Shown: one piece after another, positions 33,901 to 43,644 of the stretch
Layout of the letters: every line of letters starts with the position of its first letter
How positions within the stretch are numbered: the first letter of the stretch is position 1
NCBI GenBank assembly: GCA_022559985.1
Contig: JAFJTR010000001.1
Coordinates: forward strand, 1,054,001 to 1,118,000
Direction of reading: 5' to 3'
DNA from: Parastagonospora avenae f. sp. tritici 18332-5
Taxonomy: Eukaryota > Ascomycota > Dothideomycetes > Pleosporales > Phaeosphaeriaceae
Length of the DNA stretch: 64,000 nt
The notes under the pieces: generated by a model
Told to the model about the DNA's origin: nothing
What the model saw: only the letters and a program-made list of their open reading frames with translations
Database searches by the model: none
Program-made: the position numbers and the translations under genes

Positions 33901-35089
33901 ATGAAGCCGTACATTGCAGTGCCGGCTATTGCAGGACTTGTGTACCGCGCTTGGTCGCATAAGTCCTTGACACCTGTCGGTATAATCACGGCAATTGTAG
34001 TGGCAGTAATCCATGCCATCCATCCATGGAGCGTGTTCTTTGCACTGCTAGCTGTGTTCTTCCTGGCTGGTAATGCGGCAACCAAGGTAGGTACCGAAAC
34101 ACTTTAGAGAAAACAGACTAACGCGATCCCAGGTCAAACATGACATCAAGGCGAAACTGACACAGTCCGCGAATGGTGCATCTGGTGGGGAGGGGTCGCG
34201 CAACCACGTCCAAGTCATCGCCAATTCCGGTGTTGCTTCGGTGCTCATACTGCTACATCTATGGCATTTGAAGAGGTCGGGAAGATATGATTACAGCAAG
34301 GATCTGTGCTGGGAACGTGAAAGTGATGCGCTGGTCGTGGGAATTGTTGCGTAAGTCAAGGGTAGTATCTTGCACGACACAGTGCTGACAGACTGCAGAA
34401 ACTACGCTGCCGTAGCTGCCGACACCTTCTCCTCAGAGTTAGGCATTCTCTCGAAATCGAAACCCCGTCTTATAACCGCTCCATGGCGCATAGTACCACC
34501 AGGAACAAATGGTGGGGTGACAGCAGCTGGTCTGGGCGCCGGCTTACTCGGCGCTTTCATTCTCTCGGCAACGTCCACTCTCATCGTACCGTTCTGCAAA
34601 GACTGGGACTTTGCGGCCAAGGTCTCATACACTCTAGCCTTGACTGCAGCTGGGTTCAGTGGTACGATACTGGATTCGCTCCTCGGCGCGCTCTTCCAGG
34701 CCAGCGTTGTTGACGTACACTCCGGAAGAGTCGTGGAAGGCGAAGGCGGCAGGAAGGTCCTCGTACACAGCCACCCGCTCAACTACAAGAAGACTGCTGA
34801 GATAAGGAGTGGTGTCTCCAGCCACCAAGAAGGGAAAGCCGGCATCGCGAAGACTACCGGGGCTAGTGTTGGGGATTCGCTCCAAGCCACTCGTACGATG
34901 CAAAAGGCAGGAGCTAGCGGCAATGCAGTTGCTGATAGTCAGCATGAGAGTCGCAAAATTGAGGTTGGAAGCGATATTCTGGACAACAATGCCGTCAACA
35001 TCCTCATGGCAGGTTTGGTCAGTGTGGGCGCCATGGTAGCTGCTTGCATAGTCTGGGACCTCCCTTTCTCGAGCATCATTCCTACATAG
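33901..35089 (+). CDS. TMEM19/DUF92-family integral membrane protein
   Basis: Exons 33901-34086, 34133-34350 and 34399-35089 (introns of 46 and 48 nt with CTAAC and CTGAC branches) code for 364 residues. Several hydrophobic helices are visible. The conserved DUF92 core is 'NYAAVAADTFSSELGILSK' followed by 'PPGTNGGVTAAGLGAGLLGA', a glycine-rich loop typical of the family. Plant and bacterial relatives phosphorylate isoprenoid phosphates; in fungi the function is not established. A hydrophilic insert of about 90 residues sits before the last helix. Confidence 0.88.
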
Positions 35090-35533
35090 AAAGTAGTACT
35101 ATGAGATATATATTGCTTCTTCTCTTGCATGTCACTGAAGATTGTCAACCATGAGGGCTATGACCGGGGCTTTGCTTTGATAGAAGTCCAGAGCCTGGAA
35201 AGTTTCCTATAGCTTCAGGTCATGATTTAGTCAGACCGTGAAGATATTCTAGTCATCGTCCCGTCGCTCTGATCGGGATGAAGTAATATTACCATGTTGA
35301 CATGTGGGCGGCATAGCTTCCAGGTGCCAAGACCCATGGACGCTAACCTGCGCGTCACTTCCGCCTGGAGCTCCGCAATAGCTTCAACATCAACGCCCGC
35401 ACCAGCAAAGCCTCAAGCACAAAGCCCCCCAGTCCAGCACGATCCACCTCCCCGATAGCGATCTCTCACTCCAGAGTCTGCAGCTGTCACCCCTACCCAA
35501 ACGATCTAACGAACAATCCTCACATCTACCACC
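35090..35533. other. Intergenic upstream of UMP1
   Basis: A CA/CT-rich leader leads up to the UMP1 start. Nothing else seen. Confidence 0.5.
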
Positions 35534-36139
35534 ATGGTTCGTACATCTGGGCCGCATCCTCATGTAGCAAGCTCGATGGAGACTAATGTACACGACAGTC
35601 TCTCCGCATTGTCCCACAGAAAGCCCACGCTTCGCACGCCCAGCTCGAGACATCAGCGCCATCAGCACCTGGTGTTCACGACACACTCCGCTCGCGCCTC
35701 GGCCAAACCACCACAGTATCGGCTGGCCCTTCATCAAGCAAGCCTGTCGCTCTCCAATCAGCCCACCCGCTTGAGGCCCGCCTAGTTCAGTGGCGTGAAA
35801 CTCAAGACCGCGTGAAGATGGAGATGCTCAGGCGACAGTTCGGCATCGCTGAGCCCGTTCGACGGGGCATGGAGCTCAAGATCACCGAGGCGGGTGAGTG
35901 GCGACCGGCTGCACTCGGTCGCTCAAGCAATGTGCACAAGGACATTCTTGAGGGCAGGGATACTGAGATTGGCTGGGAGGACGTGTTCACTGGTAAGTCA
36001 TGGTTTGCTCTGGCAAGACAGAAGGGCATTTGTCTACTGTATGTGGCGGTTGGCTAATATTTTTCTTGTAGGCAACGAGCTCCGCGAAGCACCAGACTTC
36101 CACAGCGAGATGGAGGCGAAGCTGAGGATGAACTGGTAG
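35534..36139 (+). CDS. UMP1: Proteasome maturation factor UMP1
   Basis: Exons are 35534-35536, 35599-35992 and 36072-36139 (154 residues). The first exon is the start codon alone: CACCATG is followed at once by a GTTCGT donor, and after a CTAAT branch and ACAG acceptor the chain begins 'SLRIVPQK'. 'IVPQ' is the conserved UMP1 N-terminus, which supports this start; the uninterrupted frame from the same ATG encodes nothing UMP1-like. Further conserved parts are 'PLEARLVQWRETQDRVKMEM', 'FGIAEPVRRGME' and 'RDTEIGWEDVF'. UMP1 holds 20S half-proteasomes until they dimerise and is then degraded as the first substrate. Confidence 0.93.
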
Positions 36140-37174
36140 AGTGTTCGGCTGTTAGCTGGGCTGAGGTAATGCTATGTTCCATCGCGGAGTCCGTCGAAGC
36201 TCCTGAGACACATGTTTGGCACCCGAATCGGATGTGGTACGAAAGGCCAATGTTTCCATAGGGGTGCGCACCGAGGCGGACGGGAAGGCAGGACACTTGA
36301 ATACAATCACGACCCTTGATGAACCGTGGCGTATTTCACACTGCATGACCGCTTGGTGTTGCTTGGAATTTTTTCAAATTATGCAGCGTAGTAGCCCATT
36401 GTACGAGCCGTTCGAGGCCTTGTTAGTGGCAGCGGACGTCACGTGCTCACTGCAAGGAACTGACAGAACAGCCTACCAAAGTACAATTGACACATTCCTC
36501 GCTTGCAGCCAACAAGCGCGGATTGCACACGCAGCTAAGCAAAAGCAAACTGACATTGGGGCCGTCTCTTCCTCCACACCAGCAAACCTCGGAACCACGC
36601 CTCAACCGGTCTGGCCAGACTCATGTACATGCACGCAACGTATGTTCAGTACTAACCACCAATTATCGGCCGGGGAGCATGCAGGGGCAACCGTCCCTGG
36701 GTCACCAAACCCTGGCGCGTCTCGGCATAGGCAGTCAACAGGCGGGCGGACAGGCAGTAGGTATTTGAGGTGGTGAGCCGTTCGCATAGGGTGGACGACG
36801 ACTCGCAGGTGGAATGCTTCGACAGGTTGGTCTCGGCTCGCCCGCCGACGTTGACGGCAATCGATTGCGTCGGCGTGTGGTGGAGCCAGCGGATCGCTCT
36901 TGCCGCGTTTGCGAGTTGCGGAGAACAAGGCGCGGTGCCACTTCCTCTTCCTGGTCGTGCACGGTTGCCCCTTCCGTCTATCCATGATCCAACTGCTGAG
37001 ACATTCACTTGCACATCTCAACACAACATCGCGTCCCTGTTCTGTCGTCCCGCGCAGCACCCTCGCCGTCCTCCCTATTACTTGCACCCCCACGACATCA
37101 GTGCCACCCGCTCGCTGCGTACCCTCCAATCGTTATCGCCGCTTGCATCGTGAGAGCAGCTAAAGTCAGCCGGC
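36140..37174. other. Intergenic / leader of the ubiquitin-fold gene
   Basis: A 186-codon open frame at 36216-36776 shows no domain or bias that supports it, so I leave it out. The last 200 bases are C-rich leader. Confidence 0.45.
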
Positions 37175-38243
37175 ATGGCTTCCACGGGCGCAACCCAACC
37201 ACCCACAGCGGCGCAGAGCAGCCCGCAGCAGGCCGCTGTAGGAGCGCGGTCAGAGAACACCGCGGAAGAGTTATCGTCGAGCCCAGTGGAGATGAGGACA
37301 TTACCACCGTCCGACGCTGTGCCGGCCTCCACGACCATGGCTGCGCCAGCTTCAGCAGAGACCAGCACCTCAGCCGCCCCAGCAGAGATTACAGTTCCCC
37401 ACACGACCGAGTCGATCACGGCACAACCATCGCAAACGGCTGTCGCATCGTCCGCGAAGCCTGCGCCTCCCACCGCCTTAAATCGCGCAGAGACAGAGGC
37501 CATTGGACCCTCGACCGATACGCCTGCCGCTGTCCCGGACGCCTCGAATGGCCCAGTAGTAGTGATAATGCTGCTCCTGCCATCGACAGGAGCCAGGCAT
37601 CCATATAAGATTGATGAGAAATACCTCAAGAAGCGCGGTGTCGACGTTGCGGACATGGACCCATACAACATCGATGTATACACCCTAAAGGAGCTGATAT
37701 GGCGGGACTGGCGGGAAGGTACGTTCAGCGCATTCACATTTCTGTTCATTTCGTGCCCCTTCGTCAGCCCAGCATGTTGCATTCGCAGCCTCGTTCATGG
37801 CAGGGCTTATCCCAGTCCGTGCAAGTCAATACAACGCTTCTACGGTCATGGGCGCAGTCACGCCAGATTTGGGTTTGAGCACGGCTAACACGACATGTAC
37901 AGAATGGGAGCCTCGGCCAACATCACCGAGCTCGATACGACTGATTCACTTTGGGCGCATGCTGGACGACAAGGCACCACTGAAAGGTACGAATGCTCTC
38001 CACAATGACGCTGTATTCTAGTCCTCGCCGGAAAGACTGCAGCGTTTGATTACCCCGCCAGCACTTGTTCAATACTAACAGTGTCTAGACTGCCGCTTCC
38101 AGACCGAGAATCCCAACGTTGTTCACATGACAGTCAAGCCGCAGGAAGTGGTGGACGATGAAGATGCCAAGACTGGTAAAGGCGCCAGCAGAAGAGACGG
38201 AGAGGACGAGCCCACAGCAGGCTGCCGCTGTGTCATACTATAA
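37175..38243 (+). CDS. Membrane-anchored ubiquitin-fold (UBL3/MUB-type) protein with CaaX box
   Basis: Exons 37175-37718, 37903-37986 and 38089-38243 code for 260 residues. The first 125 residues are Ala/Ser/Thr/Pro-rich and disordered. The ubiquitin fold follows: 'PVVVIMLLLPSTGARHPYKI', 'DVYTLKELIWRDWREEW', 'IRLIHFGRMLDD' and 'NVVHMTVKP'. The end is Cys-Arg-Cys-Val-Ile-Leu: a CaaX box whose final Leu predicts geranylgeranylation, with a second cysteine for palmitoylation. MUB proteins dock E2 enzymes at membranes and do not conjugate through a di-glycine, which is absent here. Introns are 184 and 102 nt, longer than the local norm. Confidence 0.85.
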
Positions 38244-39000
38244 GGCTCTTGCAGATTGTGCTGATGTGTCTTTTCGCAGACTGTTCGTGCCCATGTCCTG
38301 ATGTAAAGACAGCCTCGATGATCGTAGCGATCTCTTTTCCATGCTTTTATTGGCGTCGAGTGTCCAAGATCGATACGACCCTTCGTCAGCATCTCATTGA
38401 TCTACACATTTCGCATTGCTGGAGTTTGGACAGTACCATGCACACGCCCGGCCTCACTTGTCACGCTCCGTTCGCTGCGCGTTTGGCGGATTTACGCCAA
38501 GTTGTCGTCACAGAGACTCTCGATCGCCTTGTCCAGATCGCTCTCTTTTGTGCATAGGAGTTTGTGTGTTGGGCGCTTTATTGGTGCATCGAAGGGATTC
38601 TCAATGTCTGCTCATTATTTTCTTGTACAACTATGCGGGCTTCGGAGGGGGTGCATATATTGCTGGGCTAGAGGGCTCTGGAAATAGATAATGAGGCATC
38701 ATTTGTTGGTGTCTATGCTTTAGTCGTCCCTCGTCCATACTTGACATGTGTGCAATGACCCTAAGTATCAGCCAAGGCAGGTCTGGTCGTCCATAGGTTC
38801 GTCACATGTTCGTTGTTCTGCCATAATGTGGCTAGTAAAGCTAAGACCCCTGTCGATTTGAGCTACCCTTGGATGCCGTCATCTCTCGCGATCGTTCACA
38901 TCACCAAACCGCGACAATCAGAAAACGTCGTCGTGTCGCGCCACCACGACATCGACACACTACTACGCTCAAAGGACGATTGCGCACCCCAGAAAAAGCC
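38244..39000. other. Intergenic, nothing supported
   Basis: A frame is open from before the next gene's ATG only through a non-ATG codon at 38869. No separate feature. Confidence 0.45.
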
Positions 39001-40275
39001 ATGGTGCTGGAAAATGTGAACGAGATGTCCCCGGACAGCTTCACCGACAACCCTTCTCCCGACCAGACCGATCCATATGCATCCTCTTCACCCTCTTCGT
39101 CCTCCGGGGTACGATTCGATGCCACTAGTCTGCCCCAACCTTTGCCGGTAATAGGGACCTTCATGGGATTTTCCGACCGGGCCGTTCGCATGAAAACCGA
39201 GATAACACTCAAGTTTGCTGAGCGCAAACTGGGTCGCAACCTATACTCGGACGAGGCACAGGCCCTTGCCTTTCACATATATCAGCTCGAGCAAACAAAA
39301 AGCTATTTCGCAGCCACTGGAGCAGCTGCAGGCGCATACCGTGCATATGCCACAATGGCCACGAATCGGTACCCATTCTACCAGCCCAAGGCAGAGTCGA
39401 TTGATCCGACCAAGTTTGGGTTCATAAGAGGGCCCATGGCTCCAATGGTACGCCACGCCTGGAGGTTTTCCTTGTATTTGCTTGTGGCGGGGCAGATGGG
39501 TTCCATCATTGGGCAGTTGATCGCCCAGCCGCTTGCTGCAGTGAACACTTCAAAAGACCCCAAGCTCGAGCAGTTTGGCAACGAGCTGAAAGCAGCGACC
39601 GTTGCAGAGCAATCGAAAACAGCAGTACAAGCACGTGAAATTCAGGAAAGGAAGAGGGAGTTCGAGCGACAGACAAAGGACCGAAATGGCATGGGTCCGT
39701 CGCCGCAGGGCGCATGGGGCAAGCAGCAGCCACCCGCACGTCCCAGTGAGGATGACATGAGCCCCACGGCTGGCAACGAGGTGTGGGGAACGCAGCCATC
39801 TGCATCTGGATCATGGGATAGTTTCTCATCACAAGCGGACCAATCTACACCGCAACAATCTCAAGGACCACCATCCAGTGAAGCATGGAACCGTCGCGCA
39901 CCACCAACTAGAGCACCACCCGCATCATCTTCGCCCTTTGACGATGACGCCTCTCCTACAGGCGGCATGTTCCAGGATGAGGTGAACAATGGTTCGGCCC
40001 AGCAACAGTCTCGACCCGGTGAATCAACCTGGGATCGGCTCCGCCGCGGCGCTGCGCCAGCCCCAGGTCAAAGGCCAGTGCAGCAGCCGCGACGACAAGA
40101 ACCTGAGCGGCGGGAGCAGAGAGAGGGATCGACCTTGGGCGATTCGTTCACGTTCGTTGAGGGCGAAGAGGAGAGGAAGCAGTCCAGAGAGCGAGCTCAA
40201 CGCGAATTTGATGAGAGACTCGAGCGCGAACGTCAAGGTAGAGACTTCTCTGAAGATCAGGGTAAAAGATGGTAA
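39001..40275 (+). CDS. Conserved-looking membrane protein, unknown
   Basis: Intron-free, 424 residues from the ATG at 39001 (context AAGCCATGG). The ordered part is residues 50-220: 'LPVIGTFMGFSDRAVRMK', 'YQLEQTKSYFAATGAAAGAY' and a hydrophobic segment at about 155-180 ('FSLYLLVAGQMGSIIGQLIA'). A charged coiled-coil-like stretch comes next. The second half is disordered, rich in Pro, Gln, Ser and Trp-Asp/Gly motifs ('WDSFSSQ', 'WDRLRRG'), and the end is strongly charged. The layout suggests an organelle membrane protein with a soluble C-terminal tail. I do not recognise a named family. Confidence 0.7.
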   Translation: MVLENVNEMSPDSFTDNPSPDQTDPYASSSPSSSSGVRFDATSLPQPLPVIGTFMGFSDRAVRMKTEITLKFAERKLGRNLYSDEAQALAFHIYQLEQTKSYFAATGAAAGAYRAYATMATNRYPFYQPKAESIDPTKFGFIRGPMAPMVRHAWRFSLYLLVAGQMGSIIGQLIAQPLAAVNTSKDPKLEQFGNELKAATVAEQSKTAVQAREIQERKREFERQTKDRNGMGPSPQGAWGKQQPPARPSEDDMSPTAGNEVWGTQPSASGSWDSFSSQADQSTPQQSQGPPSSEAWNRRAPPTRAPPASSSPFDDDASPTGGMFQDEVNNGSAQQQSRPGESTWDRLRRGAAPAPGQRPVQQPRRQEPERREQREGSTLGDSFTFVEGEEERKQSRERAQREFDERLERERQGRDFSEDQGKRW

Positions 40276-40763
40276 TCTAGCTGCGGGCCAAAATGCGTTC
40301 TGGTCAGAATAGCCTGCCGATATACTGCTTCTTTCTGTCCTAGTACTGGACAGCTGCATTTCTACTTGTATATAGGTATTACAGAAGTACGTACCACATG
40401 TCTTCAAACATCAGCTTGCTGACTCATCGTGGAAGAGTGTCTGGTACCAGAGTTGACATCGGGTCCCCGAACCAAAAAATCATATATCCACTAGTGAATA
40501 GCTTTTGTCAAGACCTCTACCACGGCTCACCGTAGCACTCACTGAGGCCTGTAATAACTTTCAAACAAGGGCTATGCTTCTCTCACCATGATCAACTCGC
40601 CTTCACCTTGTGTTTCTCCAACTGCTTCACTGATCACGGCTCGTTAGCGTGCACTAACGCCCACGGCTTGTTTTACTTACCTTTCTATTTGAAAAGCCTT
40701 CTCCCCTACAATACCGTCAGCAGGGCCAGAGCCGGCTTCGATATACACAACTGTATGAGGAAC
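40276..40763. other. Intergenic between two plus-strand genes
   Basis: The frame of the next gene is open to 40608, but the upstream part begins with a TTG and is not family-like. Two in-frame ATGs occur at 40755 and 40764. Confidence 0.45.
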
Positions 40764-42836
40764 ATGGCTACCATAGACCAATTATCCGACCTGTTTACCA
40801 TCTTCAAGGAAGAGCCTGCGACAACACAGCAGCCTGCGTCTACGGATATCAGCTTCGAATTTCCAAGGCGCGAAGGCTATGAGCGCAAACTATCCAGGCC
40901 GATGATGGCTATGAGGGCTCGGTATGCAAGTGCCAGGACGAGCATGCCCCATCAAAGCACGACTATGGATCCTACCAACCCAGCCACTGGACCAAATGCA
41001 GAGCCTACCTTGGATCCCTCAAAGTCTGGAGAAGGAAAAGGAAAAGCCCCGCAGAAGCATACGGGCTCTGACCCAGGAACTCACGACTCCTCGTCTGATC
41101 CGCTGGTACACCGTTACGGCGCCGGTCTTGATTGGGATTGGGGCTTTCCACAGTCCACGGGTGAGTTCAAGGATCGTTTCGCTGATATTGTAGCCTCTCT
41201 GCCTGTACCTGATTTCACCGCGGTGAACGCGAGCGGACCCTCCAGCGGTGCCTCTATATCACCCTCCCTCTCACGGGCTCCTGCTTCCTGGACCAACCGC
41301 ACCCCCCACCACCTCCAATCATCACCACCTCAACTACCCAACCACATGACCTATCGAGATACCACGTCGCGCCAGAACGCGCTCGAGTTCCTCGAAGAAT
41401 ACCGCGAGGGCCAGAGGATGCCACGATGTGTCATCGCGTACCTGCACACATTCTTTACCACGACGGAAGATTTCGACGCGCTGGAGAACTTGATGACCCT
41501 GGAGAACTTCACGGACCTCATCACGTATGAGCGGTCTGATGAAGACGAGTATCGAGCTGGAGTCCCGTTTGAGTACAAGCAGATTAAGTTGGAGGAGGAT
41601 GTCTTTTCCGACGACAGCGATGTCGAATACCTGTTCGCTCGGCCTTCTCACTCTTGTAGTTCATCCGCAGGCTGTATGTCGCTGGACATGTCGTCACTTG
41701 TGGACTCGGTTGGGGATATGCTACCTGCAGGCCACCACGAAAGCGTTGCTCCTTCGCAGGGCGAGTCTTCCCATCAAGGCGAGTCTTCCCAGCAGAGCGA
41801 GTCTTCTCAACAGAGCGAGTCTTCTCAACAGAGCGAGGCTCGAGATGATCCTGCTCCGGAACGTCCGTGGCACCCTATTCGGCAGGTTCCCAAGTTCGAA
41901 AAGTTCCTTGGTCTCCCTCTAGAGCTGCGCAAGCGCATCTATGAGATGGCCCTCTGCACAGACAAAGAGATCCACCCCATGTTATGCGACCACCAACACG
42001 ACGGCAGCATTAAGTTTCACAACCAGAACGGATACTCCCGCACGCAGCGAAACCACAACGCAGTCTCCAAGCTCCTCGGCGTGAACCGTGCCTCGAAGCA
42101 ACTCCGAGAAGAATCACTGCCATGCTTCTACTCCGCCAACACTTTCACCGACACCAAAGACGTGACCACCTACTTCGCCTACCTCTCGCATCTCAACCGC
42201 TTCCACATGATCCGGCACGTTCGTCTCACTATTCCACTCCTCAACGAGCGCTGGGCAGCCCAACTGCTCGAGCAGATGAACACCTACGCCAAACACGTCA
42301 AGAAATACGACGCCAAACACGCGGCAGACGGCTACAAGTTCACCCACATGTATCTTACCGAGCATCCGCGCTACATCGCCGGCGGCCTGCATTCCATGAA
42401 CCTGTTCATCGCCCTGCGCATGCTGACCTCCGCATACCCGTCCAACACCTCCGGCTACACGTCCTCGCTCACTCTGCCCATCCCGTCCATCGCGTCCTTC
42501 ACCACGTACCCGCGCCTCAAATACTTCCCGCTCACATGCCACGGCCTCGGCATGCACGTGCACTACCTCGAGGGCCACGAAGTGATCCAAAACGAGATTC
42601 GCTACATCACGCTCGACTGGCAGCAGAAGTACCAGAAGAAGGGATTCGGCGCGGACGAGCAGGGCAATGTCGATGTGGATGTGCGCAAGCGCACGCTGCA
42701 GATGTATCCGGATGTGGATCAGAGGGAGTTCAAGATTGATCATACTCACTATTATCGCTCGACTTGTGATGGGGAGAGCTATACGTGGTGGAAGGTGGAG
42801 CATCATGGCGGGAAGGGGGGTGGGGTTGTGGAGTGA
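40764..42836 (+). CDS. 2EXR/F-box-like domain protein
   Basis: 690 residues from the ATG at 40764 (AACATGG context; 40755 is possible). The first 370 residues are acidic and mostly disordered and include a Gly-Glu-Ser-Ser/Gln repeat encoded by an 18-bp minisatellite. The C-terminal half has the fungal 2EXR pattern: 'FLGLPLELRKRIYEMAL', then 'LLGVNRASKQLREESLPCFY' and 'SANTF'. The N-terminal helix resembles an F-box and may bind Skp1, which is an inference. 2EXR genes are expanded in filamentous ascomycetes and their roles are unknown. The last 60 residues are enriched in Tyr, His and Trp. Confidence 0.75.
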   Translation: MATIDQLSDLFTIFKEEPATTQQPASTDISFEFPRREGYERKLSRPMMAMRARYASARTSMPHQSTTMDPTNPATGPNAEPTLDPSKSGEGKGKAPQKHTGSDPGTHDSSSDPLVHRYGAGLDWDWGFPQSTGEFKDRFADIVASLPVPDFTAVNASGPSSGASISPSLSRAPASWTNRTPHHLQSSPPQLPNHMTYRDTTSRQNALEFLEEYREGQRMPRCVIAYLHTFFTTTEDFDALENLMTLENFTDLITYERSDEDEYRAGVPFEYKQIKLEEDVFSDDSDVEYLFARPSHSCSSSAGCMSLDMSSLVDSVGDMLPAGHHESVAPSQGESSHQGESSQQSESSQQSESSQQSEARDDPAPERPWHPIRQVPKFEKFLGLPLELRKRIYEMALCTDKEIHPMLCDHQHDGSIKFHNQNGYSRTQRNHNAVSKLLGVNRASKQLREESLPCFYSANTFTDTKDVTTYFAYLSHLNRFHMIRHVRLTIPLLNERWAAQLLEQMNTYAKHVKKYDAKHAADGYKFTHMYLTEHPRYIAGGLHSMNLFIALRMLTSAYPSNTSGYTSSLTLPIPSIASFTTYPRLKYFPLTCHGLGMHVHYLEGHEVIQNEIRYITLDWQQKYQKKGFGADEQGNVDVDVRKRTLQMYPDVDQREFKIDHTHYYRSTCDGESYTWWKVEHHGGKGGGVVE
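41760..41838 (+). repeat. Coding minisatellite, 18-bp unit, 4.4 copies
   Basis: Units of the form (G/A)GCGAGTCTTC(C/T)CA(N)CA(A/G) encode Gly/Ser-Glu-Ser-Ser-x-Gln. The last two full copies are identical. An 18-bp unit preserves frame, so copy number can vary without breaking the 2EXR protein. Confidence 0.85.
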
Positions 42837-43644
42837 AGAAGTGCAGCTGCTGGAGTGAAGGAGTCGCAGATGGAGAAGGACTGGGAATGATTGAAGCTGA
42901 ATTGAAAGGATTCCTGGCGATATAGACCAGGATTTGAGTTATGGATTCATGTAGCTTCCGCGGCGACGCATTGTGGCTTTGAACATAGAACGGCAATAAA
43001 AACATAGGATATGAACTGCCTCTCGTCGGTGCACGTGAATTCTTGCCCGCCTTTTCATAACGAGAAGAGGTGATGATACGGTCGACTGTATATATTCAAA
43101 AACTTTTGCAAGAGTAGGCAAGATATCTTGCAGCACTGAATATATTTAGGCTTCTTTATAAACTCGTTAGTGCGCTTCTATAGAGTATTAGAATACTTTA
43201 CGCATATGCAGAGCGGACACGAATTTTGCTGCTGCCTGTTGAGGTTCTCTTCGAGCATGATCTAAGAAACTTACTTTGTGGGTCCAGGCCAGAGTATGCG
43301 CGTAGCGTCTCAGCAGCATAGACTGGCCACGGAGCAGAGCTGCGTGTTCGCGAAGGGCGAGTCGGCTACATGCCTAGGTAACCATTTTGCGGGGGTGAAG
43401 CAACACAGACCCTGGCGCCTGGGAAATGCTACTAGTCCTCGTAGTGCAGTGACATCACTCGTCTACTACAATTACCTCGGTGCACCGATTTACCCCATCC
43501 CATCGAAAACATGCGTGTTAATCAGGGTCGTACCTGTGCTTCTCGAAGCTTGCCAAGCTTTATCTTCCTGATTGACTGGGTTTTGTCCTTCATACTTCAG
43601 CTTCTCGTTATAGCACAAGCTTAATCACTGGAGGTTTACCAAGT
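42837..43644. other. Intergenic containing the left copy of a dispersed repeat
   Basis: AT-rich in the middle (43080-43200). No gene supported. Confidence 0.5.
43038..43240 (+). repeat. Diverged ~200-bp repeat, left copy
   Basis: Shares an ordered series of blocks with 46274-46450: AATTC(T/C)TGCCCGCCTTT, TAACG(A/G)GAAG, TATAT followed by TCAAAA, TATCTTGCA, GCAGAGC and GA(A/G)TTTTGC(T/C)GCTG. Same orientation in both. It may be an old MITE or solo LTR, but no terminal repeats are clear. Confidence 0.55.

Noticed and set aside
36216..36776. 186-codon plus-strand frame upstream of the ubiquitin-fold gene
   Set aside because: Low-complexity second half, no conserved motif, similar-length frames in other phases.
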